A stretch of DNA of 64,000 bases from Cephalotus follicularis. Its lineage: Eukaryota > Streptophyta > Magnoliopsida > Oxalidales > Cephalotaceae. Position 1 is the first letter of the stretch, and every line of letters starts with the position of its first letter. The position numbers were made by a program, and so were the translations under genes. The notes beneath the pieces were generated by a model. That model was given only the letters and a program-made list of their open reading frames with translations, made no database searches and was not told the DNA's origin. Location: NCBI GenBank assembly GCA_001972305.1, contig BDDD01002952.1:54894-118893 (forward strand), read 5' to 3'. This document shows, one piece after another, positions 47,641-58,271 of this stretch.

Positions 47641-47904
47641 GGAAGACGTCGACTTCTTTTGAAAGACGTCGATGTCTTCTAGTAAAAGTCACGTTTTACT
47701 GCGATGCGTGTGAAAGACGTCGATCCCTTCGGGTCCAAAAGTTACAGGTCGAATTTGCACAAAGACGTCGATCCCTTTGTTGAAACACGTCGACGCTTTG
47801 ATCATAGCTCTTGAAGGTAAGGTGCATTTTCCAGAAAAGACGTCGACGTGTTTGTTGTAAACCCAGCAAAGACATCGAGGTGTATGATAGACATCGACGT
47901 GTTT
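47641..47904. repeat. ACGTCGACGT-type motif cluster in the Athila-1 LTR
   Basis: Eight variants, for example AAAGACGTCGATGTCTT, AAAGACGTCGATCCCTT, AAAGACGTCGACGTGTTT and TAGACATCGACGTGTTT. They lie 90-360 bp upstream of the TATA box on the minus strand. Confidence 0.8.
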
Positions 47905-48106
47905 ACTCTGTTTTCTGCCGAATTTGTCAATTCTTCAATCTTTGCACTCTCAAGCTCCAATTTGAACACTTTTGGGTAGTATTCTTGCATTTTGGTCATT
48001 TTGCACTTGTACCTGAAAATCAATATAACACAACCAAAGTAGTCTATTCCAAGCATAAAAATATCACAAATAACGCATTAAAAACAACACATTTTCATGC
48101 TAAACA

Positions 48107-48111
48107 GTAAG
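48107..48111. other. Target duplication of Athila-1, right (GTAAG)
   Basis: Exact partner of 41306-41310. Confidence 0.9.
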
Positions 48112-48498
48112 AGAGTGCAAACACAGTTTTATAGTGGTTCGGCCAATCTCTTGCCTACGTCCACTTTTCCCAAGGACCTCCTTGAGTTTCCACTAGTCTC
48201 TGAATATCTTTCCAGGAACTCTTTGGTGCACATTTACAATTCTTGTGATTGAGCACAATCACCACAGATAAAGGGTTCAATCCCCTCTAATAATCGAACA
48301 AATACAAAGATGATTTGTAGTTTTGTATAACCTCGCAAAGGTCAGATATAGACTAATGTTGCTCGCAGTAACAGCTCAAAGTAAGACAAGAAGAACTCAA
48401 AAATATGCTAATAATAATAAAAGCTCTTGAATTCTTGATAGGAGAGATTGTGATAATCACTAATGCTTTGTTTTTGTTCGTTGTTGTGATTTGAGCCT

Positions 48499-48508
48499 CT
48501 ATTTATAG
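48499..48508 (-). promoter_or_regulatory. TATA box of the SIRE-like LTR
   Basis: The minus strand reads CACTATAAATAGAGGCTC, a strong plant TATA context. An A-rich leader follows. Confidence 0.65.
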
Positions 48509-48620
48509 TGTCCATGCAGAAGAGAGCAGTTGGAATTGTCACATATTCGTTGGAATCATTTTGGGAATGTTTGCCTTGAATTAAGCGTTGATAAGGTATG
48601 ATCAGATTGTAATCTTTGAC

Positions 48621-49042
48621 CAAAGCGTCGACGGTTTCGATCTAAGCATCAACGCTTAGATGTTGCCGTTACGCCTTATCCTGTGTTTTCCTCGTGTAAA
48701 GCTTCATCGTTTAGCAGTTTTAACTTGATGGTGTAGTAAACCTCTGCCGCTTTGAGTAAACCGCTGATATTCCTTTGTAACTATTGGCGCTTTAAGGATT
48801 AAGCGCTGACAGTCAAATGTAAACGCATTGCCAATCATTGCAGCTTTGTTCACATTTTGATAAGCCCACATGTTCTCAACTGCTAGCGCTTTGTTCTAAA
48901 CCGCTGGTGCTTTGTTCTAAACCGTTGGTGCTTTGTTCTTAACTGTCGTCGCTTTTGTTCTCAACTGCTGGCACTTAGAGTGATGCCTTCGACGCTTAAT
49001 GCCATAAGCGCTTATGGTTATGGAATAACTGTCGACGCTTTA
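48621..49042. repeat. GCGTCGACGC-type motif cluster in the SIRE-like LTR
   Basis: About 15 degenerate units, for example AAAGCGTCGACGGTTT, AAGCATCAACGCTTAG, AACCGCTGGTGCTTTG and ACTGTCGACGCTTTA. They cover most of U3, about 115-540 bp upstream of the TATA box. Confidence 0.75.
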
Positions 49043-49146
49043 ATATGTTTTTCTTGGTATATCATCTGTCCTATCTTGCACAAAATGAAATCATTAGTTG
49101 CAAATATGTTATCATCAAAATTAGGATTGAGACATAAATGTCAACA

Positions 49147-49162
49147 ATCTCCCCTTTTTTTA
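49147..49162 (-). other. Polypurine tract of the SIRE-like element
   Basis: The minus strand reads AAAAAAAGGGGAGAT directly before TGTTGAC, the LTR start. Confidence 0.8.
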
Positions 49163-49186
49163 TGATGACAAAAATTGGCCATATAA

Positions 49187-49650
49187 TCATGAGTTGAGTG
49201 TAAAACATAAGTAAGAGCAGAACATAAGTAAACATAAGCCTCTAGAACCGTCACATGGAATACTCAAAATAGAGACTGAAATAGGATAATTCATCATAAT
49301 ATGTTTGACTTTAACACTAGTAGACAAACTAATTGTTGTATTGAAACAAAAATTAGCATAGAACTCTTTGATTAAATCAGGGTAATGAGGCAAATTAATA
49401 GAGAACAGCGGTCCTAAATCCAGTCCATTAAGCCAACCCACTATAGGAAAATCTTCCCTAATGCAAAAATCAAAGTCTAATGTTTTTACAACAAGTATTT
49501 TTCTGTCATAGTAAGCTTGAGGATACCTTACACCTTATTGTGGAAACAACTGTTGAGGTAGTACTTGTTCAGCCCCTGATCTAGCAAAAAATTTTCTTCT
49601 CCTTGAACTTTTAACTTCTACCACATTAGGGTTATTGGTTCTTGGCATTT
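49187..49650 (-). pseudogene. 3' ORF of the SIRE-like element (env-position ORF), one stop
   Basis: It lies between RNase H and the 3' LTR, where SIRE-type copia elements carry an extra ORF often called env-like. It starts at the ATG at about 49650 (MPRTNNPNVVEVKSSRRRK) and has one TAA near 49537. It then continues RKILVVKTLDFDF, HYPDLIKEFYANF and YPISVSILSIPCDG to 49187. The YPDLIKEFYANF pattern is that of a plant-transposon-associated domain seen in many retroelement ORFs. No signal peptide or membrane segment is visible, so an envelope role is not supported. A motif cluster lies just upstream (49792-49906). Confidence 0.65.
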
Positions 49651-49791
49651 TAGTGATGAAATGATGATTTTGATGAAATATATGATGAATGATGTTTATG
49701 CGAAAGTCTAAAAGATTTTTTTGACTTGAATCTCTTTCAAAATCGCCAGAGAAATGCTTTAGAAAATTTTAGGGTTCGTAAGTTACTAAAA

Positions 49792-49906
49792 CCGATAGCG
49801 CTTTCCTTTTACATTTGCGTCTTAATCGTCGACACTTACCTTAAGGTGTCGACGCTTAGCGCTTTAACCGCTGACGCTTATATATTAAGCGTTGACGCTT
49901 TAAGCG
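49792..49906. repeat. TCGAC-motif cluster in front of the 3' ORF
   Basis: Five units, among them TAATCGTCGACACTTACC, AAGGTGTCGACGCTTAG and AAGCGTTGACGCTTTAAGCG. Embedded CTTATATATTAAG (49878-49890) could act as a TATA box on the minus strand, about 230 bp before the ORF start. Confidence 0.65.
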
Positions 49907-50049
49907 TGTTCCGATATTTTTTTTTAATAATGCTAAAATTTTAAGGTTGTATAAAAAAATTTCGCATGTGCATGAATAATAAAATTAATCAACATAAATC
50001 AATCAAAAATATATAATCATATAACATCATTCACTCAATTTCACATAGA

Positions 50050-51602
50050 CCTAATTCCATTCTAAATTTGGAGAAAGTTTGTTCATCTAAGGGTTTTGTG
50101 AACACGTCTGCTATTTAATCTTGTGTCGGAACAAAAATCAAATTGACATTTCCTTTTTCTATGTGATCTTTTATAAAATGATATCTAATATCTATATGTT
50201 TTTTCCTTAAATGATGTACCGGATTTTTTCCTAAACACATAGTGCTAGTGTTGTCACATTTTGTTGGCACATTATTAAATTTAAATTCATAGTCTAAAAG
50301 CTATTGTTTCATCCAAATTATTTGTGCACAACAACTTCCAGATGAAATTATTCAGCTTCGGTGGTAGAAAGTGCTGCCGAATTTTGCTTTTTGATAAACC
50401 AAGAAATAACCATATTTCCTGGAAATTGGAAAATTCCACTAGTGCTCTTTCTATCTACCTTATATCCGCCAAAAGCAACATCTGAATATGTGCGTAAATC
50501 AAAAAATGAGTTTCGGCGATGCCAAAGACCTAAGGTGGGTGTATATACTAAATACTTAAAAATTCGTTTTACAGCATGTAAATGAGACTCTTTTGGGCAT
50601 GCTTGAAAACGAGCACACAAACATACACTAAATAATATATGAGGTCTACTAGCAGTTACATAAAGCAAAGAACCAATCATACTCCTATAGAGTTTTTGGT
50701 CAACGAGTTTACCATGCTCATACTTATCTAACCTTATAATTGTACTCATTGGAGTTTTACTTTTCTTAGCATTTTCCATCCCAAATCTTTTGAGTACAAA
50801 TTTAACGTATTTGGATTGGTTGATGAAAATGCCATCCTTAAGCTGTTTGACTTGAAGTCCAAGGAAGAAGTTGAGTTCTCCCATCATGCTCATTTCAAAT
50901 TCATCTTGCATAATTTTAGGAAAATCCTTGCACAAACTTTCATTAGTATAACCAAATATAATATCATCAACATATATTTGCACAATTAATATATCTTCAT
51001 TAAAAAATTTTGTAAAAAGAGTAATATCAGTAGATCATCTTTTAAAATTATTTTCAAGTAAATAACCACTTAATTTTTCTTACCAAGCTCTAGGAGCTTG
51101 TTTTAATCCATATAAAGCCTTTTTGATTTTAAAAACATGATTTAGAAAATGTGGATCTTCAAAACTAGGAGGTTGTTCCACATACACTTCCTCATTTATT
51201 AAACCATTCAAAAATGCACTTTTAACATCCATTTGAAAAAGTGTAAAATCTTTATATGATGCATACGCAAGAAAAATACAAATAGATTCTAATATAGCTA
51301 CGGGAGCATACGATTCATCAAAATCAATTTCCTTTTCTTGGGAATATCCCTCGGCTACTAACCTAGATTTGTTTCTAACTATTATTCCTTGATCATCCAT
51401 TTTATTACGAAATACCCATATTGTATCAATTATGTTATGATCATTTGGCCTAGGTACTAAATTCCAAACCTTATTACGCTCAAATTCATTTAATTCTTCT
51501 TGCATAGCTATGATCCAATTTTCATCTTTCTTAGCCTCTTTTATATTTTTAGGCTCAATTTGTGAAATAAATGCAATCTAATTATGATTAACACTAGATC
51601 TA
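50050..51602 (-). pseudogene. pol: RT and RNase H of the SIRE-like copia element, truncated
   Basis: It opens with [22 protein letters not shown] follows with [30 protein letters not shown] and [14 protein letters not shown], then catalytic YVDD near 50970. The thumb has FFLGLQVKQ and LLYVTASRPHILF, and RNase H has SDVAFGGYKVDRKSTSG, SAALSTTEAE and HIDIRYHFIKDHI to about 50050. Stops follow RAW (51080), NNFKR and TTEAE. The 5' end at 51602 is a hard breakpoint with the next LTR (TGTCATGCCCCG), so integrase and gag are gone. Confidence 0.9.
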
Positions 51603-54132
51603 TGTCATGCCCCGAACTACGAGGAAACCCCCACGACCCAACACATGAACACCGATCCATCAATCCATTCATATCATAATAATCATTCTCCAAAAGTGCT
51701 ATAAATTTAAAACTTTAATCAATCCCATATCATCAGCAGAATGAGCAATTCATATAAATTCTAACTCCTATAATTTTACAAAAATTTGGCATGGAGTATC
51801 TGTTTATCGGACTATGCCCTTTGTAAAGAAAAGCACAGTTTATATAACCACAGTCCCGAAGGAGGAATCAACAGTTTATAAATGGGCTCAGCTCTCAGCA
51901 GACCACAACTTAAATCAGAAGATATCATTCTAATATCTCAAACGATAAACCCATCCATATCCAATACATCAACACACATATATCCTAAGCACTGCCACAA
52001 GTCGGCAGATTGATAGCTGAAGCAAAACATGTCTCTTATATATATATATATATATACCAGTCTCATGAATCCATACAAATCAGTTATATATACACAAGGC
52101 CCTCATAAGAAACTTATACAATTCATATAAACATCCATAAAAAAACCATATATAAGATCTGGTTATCATCCATAATATGCTATAGAAATCCGTCCTTCTC
52201 AATCTCATTCAGTGCACTCCATCACTTGGGTCTGACCCATTCCCTTACAATGAAATGGGTCAATGACATATAGTCGGGTAGGTATACTATATGCTATGTA
52301 TGCAACACATATAACGATATGTCATGCATGCAACAGATATATAATAACGTGCCATGTCCAGTCCCTACAACACCCCCTATTTGGGTTGTAATCGCGTGGT
52401 ATCGAGATAACACTAATCACACCGTCCATACCATAGGGGTTGTTCTCAATGGTCCCATCCCGCACCACAAGGATTGTTCACATTGGTCCCAACCTATAAC
52501 ATAAGGCTTGTTAACAATGGTCCCAGTCTATACCAAACCATAATCCTATCCGTCCACCCACAATGTGGGGTTCATGATACCCATACCCCTTATATGATGT
52601 GATCTAACACCCATAACCTTCATGACGGAAATGAAGATTATGAATGGGTTATCTTGTAGGTCTCAAACAATAGCAACCATAACCATAACCATACCACACT
52701 CGTGACTCATAATCATGTTCCATTTAAAAGATAGGGACCTAGCCATAAAGGATCGCATAGGATCCATATTTGTTTAAACCATTTCCATAGCCATAACCAT
52801 TTTCCATAACCATAAACAATTTTCCATTTTGTTGGTCCCCATTGGAGTTGTAAAATAACGGAGAGGAAGTTCGACTAGGATATCCGCATCTAGATGTCCC
52901 AACTGAGCTATCCTAACCATTCATTGAAAACCATTTCAAAATCCATTTGAATGTTGAAAACCCTTTCATTAACTTCTATTTAAAGATCCATTTGAAAATT
53001 GATTTGGAGATAAAAAGTGTCAAAAGAGGATTTCCCTAGGTTACAAGGCCTTAGGGAGGCTTCCTATGAAATCCATTTGGAGAGAAAACTGTTTGAAATC
53101 AGAAACTATGTAAATTAGTGAAATTTGGCTAAGGCAGGGCATTAGGCATCGACGCTTAGCACTAGGCGTCGACGCTTAGAGGCCTAAGTGTCGACTATCT
53201 ATGCTCCACGTCGACGCTTAATGTCAAGCGTCGCTGGTTTAGAAGGCAATAATACAAAGCATCAACGGGTCAGTTTTGAAGGCATAAAAGCGTCGACTGT
53301 TTTAAAAGAAATTGCAGTTGTCAATAGTTCGAAAACCAGATGAAAACCATTTCAAAAGCAGTTAAAATCCGCTTTGAACCATACCCAGTTGTCGTATCCA
53401 TCCCTTTAACATATATTCAATGATGTATAGCCGTAACAATCCATTTAGTGCACAATCATCAATTAACAGCCATATCAATCTGTACAATCCATTCAAAATG
53501 CATGGATGCAAGCACAATAGTATAACCTACATGTTACGGTGACAATTGAGCTTGGAAACCTCCTATCCCTGGCCGCTATCTTCACACTACATATACAATA
53601 CGTTTTCGTTACACTCTACGCATAGGAATCAAACACTGTCGCCACCGGAGCTCTGGCCATCATACAGGGGCTCTGGCCGGGCCACCAACAGGCTCAAAAT
53701 TGGCCAATCTACACAATGCTGCCTGAGAATCGCAGTGACTCACCGCAAATTGCACAGACACAGCCGACAGTGAGTCTAACTCACTGTGTTGACTCTCCGG
53801 ACTTCAACAACTCCGGCCACGTCACAAAAATGCCATAAAACCTTCGGTTCTAGGCGTCTACACCTGAGACTCACTGAGAATCAGCGCGGGTTCGCCTCGC
53901 CGAAGCTCTGGCAAGGTCGCTCGAGCTCCGGTCATACCATATTCGGCCTCAAAAACATTCAGTCAACCCATTTATGACCAAGACTCTCCATGACTCAGCG
54001 CCAAACGCCAGCCACATGCGACAGCCAGCCGAACACGCTGAGTCAACTTGATGACTATTTCAAGTCGATTCTGCCTGAAATGCGCCTTGGCGGTCATCAC
54101 AATGGGTGTAGTTGATCTTCACGATGAAAACC
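51603..54132 (-). repeat. Long LTR of a Tekay-like element, possibly solo, right end unclear
   Basis: The left edge, TGTCATGCCCCGAACTACGAGG, is the reverse of the CGGGG...GACA ends of related LTRs, giving minus orientation. No primer site or coding region adjoins it. It contains a (TA)n tract near 52038-52057, CCATAACCATAACC runs near 52677-52815 and a motif cluster (53146-53304). A GC-richer part lies at 53560-54130. The ORFs in that part (53546-53977) show no domain. It stops where another LTR begins at 54133. Confidence 0.6.
53146..53304. repeat. GCGTCGACGC-type motif cluster
   Basis: Seven units, for example GGCATCGACGCTTAGC, AGGCGTCGACGCTTAG, CACGTCGACGCTTA and AAAGCGTCGACTGTTT. Confidence 0.75.
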
Positions 54133-54689
54133 TGTCAAACCCCGTTTTCACTTAACACATGGTTATCAGTTAAGCCATTTTTTACTAGTAATTAAATTCA
54201 AAACTTTGTGGAAGCATTCATTCATACTGGATTATATAAAATTTAGCATACACATGCAGCAAATACTTTATGCTTAAGCTTAATACAGTACATGTTATAC
54301 AATACATATTTGAAATGTAAATATAACAGCGGAGTATGACTTTATTACAATGCACATTAACAACCTTAAAGGGGAAGCCTTCACATAGAAGCTTCAGCAG
54401 CACGTCTTCGCTTTCCTTGTCAATCAGGCAATCACTCCACTGGGTATCACATGTTGCTAACTCCTAGCACAAACTGCGCATCACCTAACTACCACCATGC
54501 AATCCGATGATGATAGAAAAGGTCAACACTGTTGCCGGCGCTTGGAGGGAAATTAACACTCACTATCTGCGTTGCATATAAGTTTGGTGAATAAGCTCTA
54601 GCCAACACTCCTGTCACATAGGCTCACCGCCGTAGTCAGTGATACACTCCGATAACTAGACCATCAAAAACTATCAGAGACAAACAGTA

Positions 54690-54935
54690 CACTCAGTATA
54701 GAAATATTACATATATAATATGTAATATATAACATTAGTTTTCTTTTGAGAAAACAGTAAAACAATTCGATAAAATCTCTTTTTGAGAAAACAGTAAAAT
54801 ACTTCAATAAGTTCCCATTGAAGAAGACAGTAGCACTACACTTAGTTTTCATTTAAGAAAACAATAAAACACTTCAATAATTCTTACTTGGAGAAATCAG
54901 TTCCATACAACTAGGTTTTCTTTAAAAACATTGTT
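54690..54935. repeat. GAGAAAACAGTAAAA short tandem repeats
   Basis: Four or five diverged units of about 50-60 bp with TTTTGAGAAAACAGTAAAA and ACTTCAATAA. Confidence 0.65.
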
Positions 54936-55250
54936 GAAAACCTTAAATTATGCATATAGCATTCGATAATTAAAATCCTTGAAATCACTTTAGAACAGTA
55001 GTATTTATGAAATACTTTGATAGATATAAACTATCACTATTAGTAGCAATAGCAATATGTGATTGCATAATACTAAGAACAGTAACAATACAAGGATTCA
55101 ACAGAACAATCGATAGCAATGTATGCGATCAAACATCAGATGCATAATTGTTGGATTCCTATATTCCGATTACACCGGGTAGAAAATGATTGGAAACCAT
55201 CCCCTATGGAAACTTGTGAAATTCTATGCGATTTAGTCAAACAGTGCCCT

Positions 55251-55419
55251 TAAGCGTCGACAGTTTCAATTAAGGCGTCGACAGTTCTAGTCTAAGCATC
55301 GCCAGTTATATATAAAGCGTCGACAGTGTTCCTTCCTTAGGCGTCGATGCATTTTCACTTAAGCGTCGACATATTGTCCTTAAGCGTCGACAGTGACTAC
55401 TGAGGCGTTGGCGGTTTCT
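55251..55419. repeat. AGCGTCGACAGT-type motif cluster
   Basis: Eight units at a fairly even spacing of 20-25 bp, mostly TAAGCGTCGACAGTT. It is the most regular of the clusters. Confidence 0.8.
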
Positions 55420-55630
55420 ATCGACCAGGCAATTTTCCAGAAGACAGAGCATGCAATTCTGTAACACCCGGTATTTTGTTTATTGTAATATTTTGTTTTA
55501 AGATGTAATCTTATGGTTGAATTAATGAAAATGTTGGAGATTTCAGCCTCAAAGATGTTTCCAAACCCTAAATATTGTTTTGGGGGAAGAAATGTGTATG
55601 ATAAACCAAAATAGCGCAGTTTAGGGACAA

Positions 55631-55795
55631 TCGCGTCGATGTCTTTGGAAAGACGTCGATGCCTATGGGAACCAAGATGCACGTGAATGCATGTACATGC
55701 ACGTCGATGTAGGGTGAAGGCATCGACACCCTCTTATGAAAAAGGAAAAGACATCGACGTCTAAGGAAAGACATCGACGTCTTTGAAAAGAACAT
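55631..55795. repeat. ACGTCGACGT-type cluster 1 of Gy3
   Basis: Six units, including GCGTCGATGTCTTT, GCACGTCGATGTAGG and AAAGACATCGACGTCTTT, about 285-450 bp upstream of the weak TATA box. Confidence 0.75.
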
Positions 55796-56534
55796 CTGTC
55801 ATGTTATACACTGACAGAATAACATGCAACGGGGAAACTTTTGAGGCATCATCCAGGCATCTTGACATGGACAATGCGACGTGTTGATCATGCTGGTGTG
55901 TTTCAGGCATGCTCCAAAACGTGTTCCTCACCTTGTGCATGCAAGGGATGTGCCATCTCTTCACCTGCAACCTACAGAAGAGAAATGGAAAGAGAGCCAA
56001 ACCAGAGGGTGAGAGGGGTCAGCACGGGTGTGTGTGGGTACATGTGAAGCAAGAGGGAAGGGGAAGATTTCTGCCAGCATAAAACACCTCTTCCTTCCCC
56101 TCCTTCTCAGCTAAACATAGTGAGAAAAGAGACAGAACAGAGAAAGAGAGAGAGGAGATAGAACCACCATTGTTGAGCACTTGGAGCTTGGACCTTGGAG
56201 CTCCTGGGATTGCAACTTGGGCGAGTTGGACCTATTGTGAGCAACCCTTGGAACACAAAGAGGTGGACTTTTTAGTTCCTAACTTGGAACAACAAGGTAG
56301 GGGAAATTGATGATTCTTATACATGCATTTTCAGTTTTAAGATAATGAATGCCATTGGTGAATTGCATGTTAATGGATGAATTGTAATCTCTGGACTTGT
56401 TGTGATGACTACTGTGATGTACGAAGTGCACATGCGTGTGCAAATTACATGAATATTCGAACTGGTTTGTGTAATGGATGATTTGGGTAATGACCTGGTG
56501 TGTTAAAACTATGGAAATGACGTTCTGGACTGAA

Positions 56535-56966
56535 TAGACGTCGACGTCTACCTAAAGACATCGATGTCTTCGTGTGTGAATGCGAAAGACATCGATGTTT
56601 GAGTAAAAACATCGATGCCTTTTCTGGGTATTCGTAGAACAGTAGTGTTTACTATAGATGGTGAATTGCCAACTTGTGGTTGCATGTTTATTTACGGATT
56701 GATGTTCTGGTTACATATCCTGATAACCAGTAGCATGTCTTACGCCTTGAGAGGGTGAGTTTGCTTATATGAGGGTTTAGGGGTCGGATTCTTCCCCCTA
56801 GAATAACGATTCACGAACTGATACCTCTTGGTATCATAAAGACATCGACGTCTTTGGAAAAGCATCGACGTCTTTCATCCAAAAATGCCTGGGAATAACT
56901 ACACGAAATGTTGGGGCCTTAAGGTAAAGACGTCGACGCCCTAGGAAGAAGCATCGACGCTTTTTC
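56535..56966. repeat. ACGTCGACGT-type clusters 2 and 3 of Gy3
   Basis: Four units at 56535-56623 (TAGACGTCGACGTCTACC, AAAGACATCGATGTCTTC) and four at 56838-56966 (AAAGACATCGACGTCTTT, AAAGCATCGACGTCTTT). They lie downstream of the leader. Confidence 0.75.
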
Positions 56967-58163
56967 TCCTGTTTGGAAAAATGTCACTCGAATGGGACCC
57001 GTTAGACCCGAAACGACTCTAGAAACGATCCTAGATGCATTCTGAGCATATGTTTGCATTATTACTGAAGTATAAATTGCATTATGGTTGATTGCTAAAA
57101 GGTGTTAACCATTTTGAAAAGCTTGCATGATTATTATAATCATTATCGTACGAAAATGTATATTTGCCAATATATGAATATATATCTTCAAAATGACTGG
57201 GGAAAGTATTTTCCAAAGACAGAGAAATGTTTTAAAGGATTGGTTACACAATCAAAATGTATTGTTTTAAGTTTATAACTTATCATAACCTGAGGACGGA
57301 ATAATATATTTCAAACGAATATATTTGATCAAGTAATTATATTTTATTGCTTGACTTGTACTGTACGATGTTTGTGCTTGTTGATTATTAGCCGCTGTGC
57401 TAATAACCTGTTGATTGTTTGGCCGTCGTGCTAAGCAACCTGTACGGAGGACTTACTCCAAACCGTTCGCAAATGGGGATGGGGTAAGAGTGTATGACGT
57501 TGGGGCCAGGAGGTGGCGACGATCATGACGACTTGTTTGTCTGGTTCCTTTTAGGACATACTTACTGCTTGTGTTGATGTAGCCTTACGAGGTTATACCT
57601 AATTGTGAACATGCATATACTTTATACATGTATACACTGGGATATATATACTGCGATATATATATACTATACTGCATCATAATCCATTCATTCATGATAC
57701 TCATTATCATATACCTCGAACTGCATTTATGAATTTATTCACTTAGCCGAGTGAGGACAAAGGCTAACCCCTACTGTAACAGATTGATGGAGTGGGATAT
57801 GATATTGAGCATGCAAGGAGACTTAAGGAGAAGACTGAGTTGTTTCTCTTATTTTATGTACTGGATCAAATGAACAATGACTATGTTAATTGGATTATTG
57901 TAACGTGATTTATTTTTATCATCCTGTACTGTTTTATCACGCTCCGTTATGGGCGATCGACTATGATGTTGGGTTTTATATAAACTTGTTAGGTATCAAG
58001 TAGTATGGGATGCGTGATACATATTTAAATTCAGCTTATTTCATGTTATTGCTTCCGCTATTGAAGGTTTTGTTTATACGTATTATCGCATAAGCTGAAT
58101 TATGTTGTGTTGATTGCCTTACCGCTTTAATGATGTCCTCGTGGAAAACGGGGTGTGACAGAG

Positions 58164-58175
58164 TGGTATCAGAGC
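58164..58175 (+). other. Primer-binding site of Gy3 (initiator Met tRNA)
   Basis: TGGTATCAGAGC, three bases after the LTR end. Confidence 0.9.
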
Positions 58176-58271
58176 ATATTCCACATATGCTTAGCTAGGA
58201 TACTTTCCTTGGCAATCAATAGATTGTTTTCCTAAAGTCGTGACTAACCGTCATCCTTCTTATAGGAACAA

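Larger units (their letters stand above)
41311..48106 (-). mobile_element. Athila-1: Athila-like Ty3/gypsy element with exact 5-bp target duplication
   Basis: On the minus strand the order is 5' LTR (46835-48106), a tRNA-Asp-type primer site, gag, protease, RT, RNase H, integrase, and a short remnant of the 3' LTR (41311-41560). GTAAG repeats flank it, so both outer ends are original. A deletion removed about 1 kb of the 3' LTR with the sequence behind integrase. The two halves of pol are long open frames split by one stop. It is the best-preserved element in the window. Confidence 0.92.
46835..48106 (-). repeat. Athila-1 5' LTR (1,272 bp)
   Basis: TGTTCACTG to GCTAAACA, with TGTT/AACA inverted ends. 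It contains two 37-bp direct repeats (47132-47168, 47188-47224), a TATA box and a TCGAC-motif cluster. The related LTR start at 60792 belongs to a second element. Confidence 0.92.
48112..49146 (-). repeat. SIRE-like 3' LTR, right part
   Basis: Resumes the LTR after the Athila insert (GAGAGTGCAAACACAG) and ends GTCAACA at the polypurine tract. It holds the R/U5-like leader, TATA box and a long motif cluster. Confidence 0.85.
40999..51602 (-). mobile_element. SIRE-like Ty1/copia remnant, split by an Athila-like element
   Basis: The 3' LTR lies at 40999-41310 and 48112-49146. It is followed on the right by a polypurine tract (49147), a 3' ORF (49187-49650), and RNase H and RT (50050-51602). Sequence upstream of RT (integrase, protease, gag, 5' LTR) was lost at 51602. 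The extra ORF after RNase H and RT words such as ARFQACPKESHLHAVKRIF point to the SIRE/Maximus lineage. Lineage is by recognition only. Confidence 0.85.
54133..55459 (-). repeat. Tekay-like LTR fragment, cut by Gy3
   Basis: The left edge is TGTCAAACCCCGTTTTCAC and orientation is minus, as for 39629. It contains a block of 50-60-bp repeats (54690-54935) and a regular motif cluster, then ends at the Gy3 LTR. No coding part is seen. Confidence 0.6.
55460..58160 (+). repeat. 5' LTR of Gy3 (2,701 bp)
   Basis: Both edges are clear. Order: U3 with motif cluster 1, a weak TATA (CATAAAAC near 56078), a purine-rich leader, then motif clusters 2 and 3 at 56535-56623 and 56838-56966. An AT-rich U5 side has TATATATAC runs near 57645-57670. 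Confidence 0.88.

Noticed and set aside
47132-47904. CRISPR-like array of short spaced repeats
   Set aside because: Repeats are degenerate and inside an LTR of a plant retroelement. Spacers are not of uniform length and no cas genes exist.
49187-49650. True envelope glycoprotein
   Set aside because: The position fits the env-like ORF of SIRE elements, but no signal peptide, membrane segment or cleavage site is visible.
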